A stretch of 54,901 bases of DNA from DAISJI01 sp964559835 (GTDB taxonomy: Bacteria > Acidobacteriota > Terriglobia > Terriglobales > Acidobacteriaceae), in the NCBI GenBank assembly GCA_964559835.1, contig CAZLJE010000034.1, positions 1-54,901 of the forward strand. Direction: 5' to 3'. Each line of letters starts with the position of its first letter. The stretch's first letter is position 1. Both the position numbers and the translations under genes were made by a program. The notes beneath the pieces were generated by a model. That model saw only the letters and a program-made list of their open reading frames with translations. It had not been told where the DNA came from and made no database searches. Below, one piece after another: positions 50,481 through 54,901 of the stretch.

Positions 50481-50562
50481 GGGTGCCCCACCCTGACTGG
50501 TTTTGGAAGGGTGGGACGCAGCAGATCGGGTGGCCCACCCTGGCCGCTTTTGCCAGGGTGGG
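50481..50562. repeat. Two tandem copies of repeat A after pal
   Basis: Copy at 50481-50515 (gggtgccccaccctgactgg, ending aagggtggg) and a diverged copy at 50528-50562 (gggtggcccaccctggccgc, ending cagggtggg). Both can form CCCACCCT/AGGGTGGG-type hairpins between pal and cpoB. Confidence 0.85.
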
Positions 50563-50750
50563 TCATTCCCAATCACAAATCACCAAATCACTCAATCACC
50601 AATTTCCCCAGGTCTCCCTTGTGTCACTCGCCTTTTCTGATGGAGAGGGTCTAATCTTCTAGAGGATGCGCGAATCCCAGGCTGATCCGCCCAAAGCCTA
50701 ATGCCTAGCGCCTTAAGCCTGCTTTTCCGCATCCAACCAGAGCAGCCGCT

Positions 50751-51653
50751 ATGAAAAATATTCGTTTGAAACTTTCGTTCGTTGTCGCCGCCATGCTGGT
50801 CCTCTCGCTCCCCTCTTTTGCCGTCAGCAAAGAGATTGTCCAGCTCCAGACCCAGGTCCAGGCTCTTCAGGACGCCATGGCGCGTATGCAACAGGCTTTC
50901 GATGAGCGCATGGGCATCATGCGCAACCTGGTCGAGGGCTCGACCGACAAGATGAACCAGATCAATGCCACCTTGCAGGACCTCAACAAGACGTTGGCAT
51001 CGCAGCACACGGACTCCGCCGCGCGCAACGACCAGCTCTCCGGGCAGGTGCAGGCGCTGCACGATTCCGTAGACGAGCTCAAGGCGCGCCTCAACAAGGT
51101 CGCCAACGCGCTCGAGGCCATGCAGGCCGCGCAGAGCAACATTCCGTCGCAAGGCGCGGCGGTGGCTCCCGGCACGCAACCCGCTCCGACTGGCCCCGCT
51201 TCGCAGGCTCCGCCCCAGCAACAGGCGCCTCCGCCCGATGTCCTCTACAACAATGCGCTGCGCGACTACAACGCCGCCAAGTACGACCTCGCCAGCCAGG
51301 AGTTCGGCGACTACATCAAGTTCTATCCCAACACCGATCTCGCCGGGAACGCGCAGTTCTATCTCGCCGACCTCGAATACCGGCAGAACGATTTCGAATC
51401 CGCCGTACGTGATTACGACAAGGTTCTCGAACAGTATCCCGGCGGCAATAAGGCAGCCGCCGCGGAGTTGAAGAAAGGAATGGCCTTGGCGAAATTAGGC
51501 CGTCGCAGCGAAGCCGTGAAGGAATACCAAAGCCTGGTCCAGCGCTATCCGCGTTCCATCGAAGCGGATCAGGCCCGCCAGCAGTTGCGCGTGCTAGGGG
51601 CGTCCGGCAGTGCTCGCCCCTCCGCCGCCACCTCCCGCCGCCGGCCGGAGTAA
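50751..51653 (+). CDS. cpoB: Tol-Pal system protein CpoB/YbgF
   Basis: 300 residues. Signal peptide at 1-24 (VVAAMLVLSLPSFA). A coiled coil (about 28-125, VQLQTQVQALQDAMARMQ and NKVANALEAMQAAQ) precedes a proline/glutamine linker (about 140-165) and three TPR units (about 165-290, YNAAKYDLASQEFGDYIKFYP, YDKVLEQYPGG, EYQSLVQRYPRS). In E. coli it coordinates peptidoglycan synthesis with outer-membrane constriction. It is the usual last gene of the Tol-Pal cluster. The last residues (SAATSRRRPE) are low complexity. Confidence 0.93.
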   Translation: MKNIRLKLSFVVAAMLVLSLPSFAVSKEIVQLQTQVQALQDAMARMQQAFDERMGIMRNLVEGSTDKMNQINATLQDLNKTLASQHTDSAARNDQLSGQVQALHDSVDELKARLNKVANALEAMQAAQSNIPSQGAAVAPGTQPAPTGPASQAPPQQQAPPPDVLYNNALRDYNAAKYDLASQEFGDYIKFYPNTDLAGNAQFYLADLEYRQNDFESAVRDYDKVLEQYPGGNKAAAAELKKGMALAKLGRRSEAVKEYQSLVQRYPRSIEADQARQQLRVLGASGSARPSAATSRRRPE

Positions 51654-51691
51654 ACCGGAGTAAACAGGTAGTGCGTTCTGGATCGTGAGTC

Positions 51692-51838
51692 TCCGACCTA
51701 CGACCTACCACCGACGACCTACCTTCGTGCCCCTTTGCGTCCGTAGCCTGCCCTGAGCGAAGCCGAAGGGTGCTGGATTTTCGGGGTTTTCAATCGGCAA
51801 TCATCAATCGGCAATGCTTTCGCCCTACGCCCGATGCC
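51692..51838. repeat. tacgacctacc words, repeat B and gccctacgcc words
   Basis: ccgacctacgacctaccacc at about 51692-51720, repeat B at 51747-51770, caatcggcaatcatcaatcg words at about 51790-51812 and gccctacgcccgatgccc at about 51820-51838. No gene. Confidence 0.6.
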
Positions 51839-52147
51839 CTATTTCAGCACGTCCCGCAAACAGTACCGGATCTCCGCCGCCGCCTCGGTGATTCTCATGC
51901 CTTCCTGCACCATCAACTTGCATGAGATCGCCTTGTGTGACGCCGTTCCTTCGCCCATGTCATACGTCACCCGGCAATACTGACAATCTTCATTCCAGCA
52001 AAACCGCCCATAGGCCACGTTCTCCGGCGACAGGTATTGCAGGCACCGCAGCACCATGTTGCTGTCCGGCACCTCGTACTGCCTTCCCAGGATCTCGATT
52101 TTCACCAGCTTTTCGTACGGCCGAAACAGCCCCCCCGGCGTCGTCAT
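51839..52147 (-). CDS. Small [2Fe-2S] ferredoxin-like protein
   Basis: 102 residues. Cys50-x4-Cys55-x2-Cys58-x17-Cys76 (FCWNEDCQYC, then ISCKLMVQEGM) has the spacing of plant-type [2Fe-2S] clusters, as in the ferredoxin-like domain of some dehydrogenase subunits. The N-terminus (VKIEILGRQYEVPDSNMVLRCLQYL) gives the expected beta-grasp strands. No partner reductase or oxygenase gene is adjacent. Its redox partner is unknown. The cluster is predicted from spacing only. Confidence 0.65.
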   Translation of the reverse strand: MTTPGGLFRPYEKLVKIEILGRQYEVPDSNMVLRCLQYLSPENVAYGRFCWNEDCQYCRVTYDMGEGTASHKAISCKLMVQEGMRITEAAAEIRYCLRDVLK

Positions 52148-52653
52148 GCGCGCATTGTACCTAAGACCGTAGCACCGGCGTCTCGCCGGTCACGCCGCAT
52201 CTAAGTTCATGTCATCCTGAGCGAAGACGCAAGTCCGAGTCGAAGAGCCTGCCCTGAGCGAAGTCGAAGGGACCTTTTGTTCTTCTCTGTGTTCCCCTGT
52301 GCCTCTGTGGTAAAGCCTTCCGCAACTTCCGCATCCGCTCCGTGTTTCCATAGCCGAAGGTCGATGCAAGAGGTGATCGGACGGCGCGCACACCGCCCGG
52401 TTGCTGTAACGGCCTCCCAATCGCAACGCACGGACACAGGGCGACTGGTTTCCCCGGCCACGTCGCCCTGTTTTTTTCTTTTCAATAACCTCGTTCTCCC
52501 GAGCGAGTCGAGGCACCTGCTTTTCCGTAGGCCCTACGCCATGAGCCATGAGCCGGTTTTCTGCCGTTGCCCGCCTACTCGATAAAAAATACTGATTCGC
52601 CCCATCAATATTTCGAATTTCTCAATCCGCGGCGCTCTTGTTCCAATAGCTGC
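52148..52653. other. 506-base gap: dispersed repeats and an orphan terminator
   Basis: Left part holds gtagcaccggcgtctcgccg (52169-52188), tgtcatcctgagcgaagacg and repeat B (52210-52271), and ttctctgtgttcccctgtgc words. The part 52310-52436 is repeat-free and ends at a strong terminator (52437-52477). ggccctacgccatgagccatg words lie at about 52530-52552. No protein gene with support. Confidence 0.5.
52437..52477 (+). terminator. Rho-independent terminator with no upstream gene on its strand
   Basis: CAGGGCGAC pairs perfectly with GTCGCCCTG over nine bases, followed by a run of seven T. No plus-strand protein gene ends here (the nearest, cpoB, ends at 51653), so it may end a small RNA from about 52310-52436. 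Confidence 0.65.
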
Positions 52654-52845
52654 ATGACCGGCTACGACAACTCGCTCCCTTACCCGCCGGACGATTCCGA
52701 TTTCGCGTTCGACGATCCCCCTGCGGCCACGCCCGAATCCCCCGGTAAACCGGCAGTCACGCCTCTCTTCCTTTCTCCCAAAGAGGAGCGCGACGTCGAG
52801 GACGGCCACACGCCCCCGGGCCTCAGCAACCCGTTCTGGCGCTAA
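52654..52845 (+). CDS. Small proline-rich acidic protein, unknown function
   Basis: 63 residues from ATG 52654, ending four bases from the convergent permease stop. Sequence is rich in Pro, Asp and Glu (SLPYPPDDSDFAFDDPP, PLFLSPKEERDVEDG), ending PPGLSNPFWR; no hydrophobic core, so probably disordered. Codon use matches coding sequence. An upstream in-frame extension is less likely. Similar short tails occur near many genes, so reality is moderate. Confidence 0.4.
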   Translation: MTGYDNSLPYPPDDSDFAFDDPPAATPESPGKPAVTPLFLSPKEERDVEDGHTPPGLSNPFWR

Positions 52846-52848
52846 CCG

Positions 52849-54642
52849 TCACTGCGCGTCCAAGTTCAGCAACTGCACCGCGTGGGGCGTCCCTTCGTCG
52901 AATGTCAGTTGCCGTTCCGCCTCGTCCAACGCGCTGCGATACCGCGCGATCGCGTACCATCCTCCCGCCAGCAGTGGAACAAACACGGTCAGACGCCAGG
53001 GGTTGACGAGCGCCCAGCGCTCGATCACGGGCACGCCAAACGCGAACGCTACAAACGCCACTCCCACGACCAATAAGCCTGCGATCGCGTTCTGTTTGAA
53101 CGTCGGATATTCGCAGGTGAAGGGCAGCTTTCGGAAGTTCACCACCGTCACGTCTGCCAGCAGCATCGATAGTATCGCCACGACGACGGCGTTCTCCACC
53201 GCGACACCACCTCCCCACTTCCCCGCGTACACTCCAAACTCCACGGTCCATGTCAGCGACAGCACGACCGTCCACAGCACGGTCCGCGCCAGCGGCATGC
53301 ATCGGGCTGCGGGCTCCGCTAGCAATTGGAACGTCCAATTCGCGCGTAGTTCGGCCGGTAGATCGAACACGAACCTCAGTCCCGCGATGACGCAGAAATT
53401 CAAAATAAACCCGACCGACAGCCATGCCACATTTGGCAAAGCCCCGTTGCCTTCGTCTCGTCCGTTTGCCAGCACCTGAAGGCTCAGGATCGCACCCGCT
53501 CCGATGAATCCAGCCAGCACTAAGCGGTGCCGCGGGCTGCGCGCCAACGTCCGGAAAATAAAACGGAATCCGGCACGTTCGAAAGGCGTGTGCAACACAA
53601 GCGCTTCGAGCAGCGCGCCAACCGGCGCAAACCACCTGGTGTTGCCCGCCGTCTCGCCCGGCCCATCCACCATCTCGCCGATTCGCAGGAAATGGCGCCG
53701 AAAATGGACGGCGTAGGTCACGACCGCTGCCGCCGACGCGATCACGAGTCCGATTCCGGCCCATGGGGCGAGATCCACCGCGACACCAGTCGTCGCCCCG
53801 CGCAGCCGCTGGCACAATCCGACGAACCACAGTGACGGCACATAGCGCAGAGCCGACTCCGCCACCGGCTCTCCCCTGGCGATCATCTGCGGCATGGAAT
53901 ACGTCGTCGACAGCAGCGCCAGCATCGCCACCACGATCGCGCTGTTCAGGTGAATTGCGATACGACGGAACGCGGCATCCGGAAGCAGCGACATCGCCAG
54001 TCCGATCACTCCGAACACGCACGCGAAGCTGAACAGGCTCGCCGCCCCGACAGCCACAACGTGACTGAACCCTAACAGCGCGAAGTACCCTACCGACCCT
54101 TCCGCTGCCGCGACCACCGCTGGGAACATCCACCCTGACACGGCATTCACGTCGATCGTGAACAGCAGCGAGAACAGCATGACAGCGCTGAAGTTCGCCA
54201 GCATGATCGTGCGTGTCCGCACCGGCAACGGCGTGAGCGTGAAATAATCGCGCCGGTCCAGGAACACGCTGTCCGCCTTCCACGCCGCCACTGCCCCACA
54301 CACCGCCATCGATAACGTGATGAACAGGTATTCGTCTGAAACCGATGACGCCACTGCATCAATTCGCCGACCGCGCAGCCAGTTCAGAAACGATCCATAC
54401 TTGTCGAACAGCACAAAAGTGATGAACATCCCGGGCAGTGCCAGCAACATCAGTGTCCGCCCGACCGACGCGTCGATGTCCTCCGATTCCCCCTGCCCGC
54501 CTTGCAGCATCCGCGTCAGGCTCAACTGCACCAGCCGCACGAACGGCCGGTCCTCGTGCCGCTCCCATAATCTCCGCAGGTGCCCCACCTTGACTGGGTT
54601 TGGAAGCGTGGGCGCTTCTGCCGACTTCGGTTCTTCAATCAC
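52849..54642 (-). CDS. ABC-transporter permease with repeat-derived N-terminus
   Basis: 597 residues, about 12 predicted transmembrane helices in two blocks (about 65-310 and 365-580) with a cytoplasmic loop (about 318-350). It resembles ABC-2-like export permeases, where one large subunit pairs with an ATPase; the ATPase gene lies directly upstream (54719). The GTG start at 54642 is followed by residues about 10-22 (APTLPNPVKVGHL) encoded by repeat A, so the true N-terminus is uncertain; the next in-frame Met is at residue 45. Cargo unknown. Confidence 0.7.
   Translation of the reverse strand: MIEEPKSAEAPTLPNPVKVGHLRRLWERHEDRPFVRLVQLSLTRMLQGGQGESEDIDASVGRTLMLLALPGMFITFVLFDKYGSFLNWLRGRRIDAVASSVSDEYLFITLSMAVCGAVAAWKADSVFLDRRDYFTLTPLPVRTRTIMLANFSAVMLFSLLFTIDVNAVSGWMFPAVVAAAEGSVGYFALLGFSHVVAVGAASLFSFACVFGVIGLAMSLLPDAAFRRIAIHLNSAIVVAMLALLSTTYSMPQMIARGEPVAESALRYVPSLWFVGLCQRLRGATTGVAVDLAPWAGIGLVIASAAAVVTYAVHFRRHFLRIGEMVDGPGETAGNTRWFAPVGALLEALVLHTPFERAGFRFIFRTLARSPRHRLVLAGFIGAGAILSLQVLANGRDEGNGALPNVAWLSVGFILNFCVIAGLRFVFDLPAELRANWTFQLLAEPAARCMPLARTVLWTVVLSLTWTVEFGVYAGKWGGGVAVENAVVVAILSMLLADVTVVNFRKLPFTCEYPTFKQNAIAGLLVVGVAFVAFAFGVPVIERWALVNPWRLTVFVPLLAGGWYAIARYRSALDEAERQLTFDEGTPHAVQLLNLDAQ
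54579..54612. repeat. Repeat A copy inside the 5' end of the permease gene
   Basis: tgccccaccttgactgggtt then tggaagcgtggg. On the minus strand it encodes LPNPVKVGHL; the copy in recN is read in the same frame as LPKSVRVGHP. Confidence 0.8.
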
Positions 54643-54722
54643 GAATCACCGACTCTCTGCGTACTCTGCCTCTCTGCGTACTCTGCGCTGCTCTTTTCAT
54701 TCAACAATCACCGATCACTCAA
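54640..54722. repeat. Intergenic word array between ABC ATPase and permease genes
   Basis: caatcacgaatcaccg, ctctgcgtactctgcctctc and caatcaccgatcactcaatt words. The ATPase stop (54719) lies in the last words. Confidence 0.6.
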
Positions 54723-54901
54723 TTGCCAATTGCCTCCACGATATTCCGCGTCACCTGCTCGGCATCTACCTCCGTCACCAGCGTCGTGAAGTTCTGCTCC
54801 AACGACGCCTCCTGGCTCATCCGCGGGATGTCCTTCGCCGCGCCGTACGCCACTACTTCTCCTTGCCGCAGGATGATCAGATGCGAGCACACCTTCTCCA
54901 C
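54719..54901 (-). CDS. ABC-transporter ATP-binding protein, C-terminal end (5' end outside window)
   Basis: Only the last 60 residues are visible. VEKVCSHLIILRQGEVVAYG matches the H-loop-side end of an ABC ATPase (helix after the H-loop, then the LxxGxxxxxG turn), where the residue before Cys is preceded outside the window by the switch histidine. The following acidic segment (LEQNFTTLVTEVDAEQVT) is typical of ABC-2 exporter ATPases. It is upstream of and on the same strand as the permease at 52849, so they form one transporter. The frame is open to the window edge. Confidence 0.8.
   Translation of the reverse strand: MEKVCSHLIILRQGEVVAYGAAKDIPRMSQEASLEQNFTTLVTEVDAEQVTRNIVEAIGN

Noticed and set aside
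52207..52485. 92-codon minus-strand frame in the 52.2-52.5 kb gap
   Set aside because: Its C-terminal half (SLRLRSGQALRLGLASSL) is a translation of repeat B and the tgtcatcctgagc repeat, and the rest has no coding character.
52823..54301. 492-codon minus-strand frame overlapping the ABC permease in another frame
   Set aside because: Same strand, different frame, Arg/Gly-rich without hydrophobic segments; the permease frame has clean membrane helices.
1..54901. tRNA or rRNA genes, prophage, integrase, toxin-antitoxin or defence system
   Set aside because: No tRNA cloverleaf, rRNA segment, transposase, integrase or nuclease-type gene was recognised on either strand; the only mobile-like signals are the short repeats.

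Overview
The window is one 54.9 kb piece of a GC-rich Gram-negative chromosome. It is probably an Acidobacteriota genome of the Terriglobia/Koribacter kind. This is an inference from the gene set: a hopanoid cluster with separate hpnC/D/E, a complete Tol-Pal locus whose TolA position is held by a TonB-C-terminal protein, a small-type SRP RNA, and intergenic regions packed with short iterated words. No 16S rRNA or tRNA is present to confirm it. Both ends cut through genes (fumC on the left, an ABC ATPase on the right).

Region 1 (1-17 kb) is housekeeping: fumarase, FabH, 4.5S-type SRP RNA, a TgpA-like transglutaminase, RimO, an orphan ExbD-like protein, YacG, PgpA, an IPT/NHL propeller protein, CinA, ThpR, PlsY, GpsA, threonine synthase, a soluble MgtE-N/CBS protein, an anti-sigma/STAS pair and a small secreted protein. 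Region 2 (17-28 kb) holds a GT2 glycosyltransferase with an MFS transporter, QueF, a YihY protein, a GT39 transferase, and the parts of a MacA/permease/TolC-like efflux system with no ATPase gene beside them.

Region 3 (28-43 kb) is a hopanoid locus. On the minus strand, in transcription order: ispH, shc, hpnH, an unrecognised 141-aa gene, hpnA, hpnG, two zinc-dependent dehydrogenases, hpnC, hpnD, hpnE. On the plus strand hpnJ and two half-size DMT transporters converge on hpnE. Together these predict isoprenoid supply (IspH), squalene formation (HpnC/D/E), cyclisation (Shc), adenosyl addition (HpnH), adenine removal (HpnG) and cyclitol formation (HpnJ). The two dehydrogenases and the 141-aa protein are the unexplained members.

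Region 4 (43-55 kb) has RecN, then tolQ-tolR-tolA-like-tolB-pal-cpoB, a small [2Fe-2S] protein and an ABC exporter of the permease plus ATPase type.

The most unusual signal is not one gene. Dispersed short repeats fill nearly every intergenic gap, each gap with its own word family in direct and inverted orientation. Related repeats also sit inside reading frames without breaking them: recN (twice), hpnG, a GT2 gene, hpnD and the N-terminus of an ABC permease. One repeat is read in different frames in two different genes. Many genes also have a -10-like hexamer only 3-11 bases before the start codon, which suggests leaderless or very short-leader transcription.
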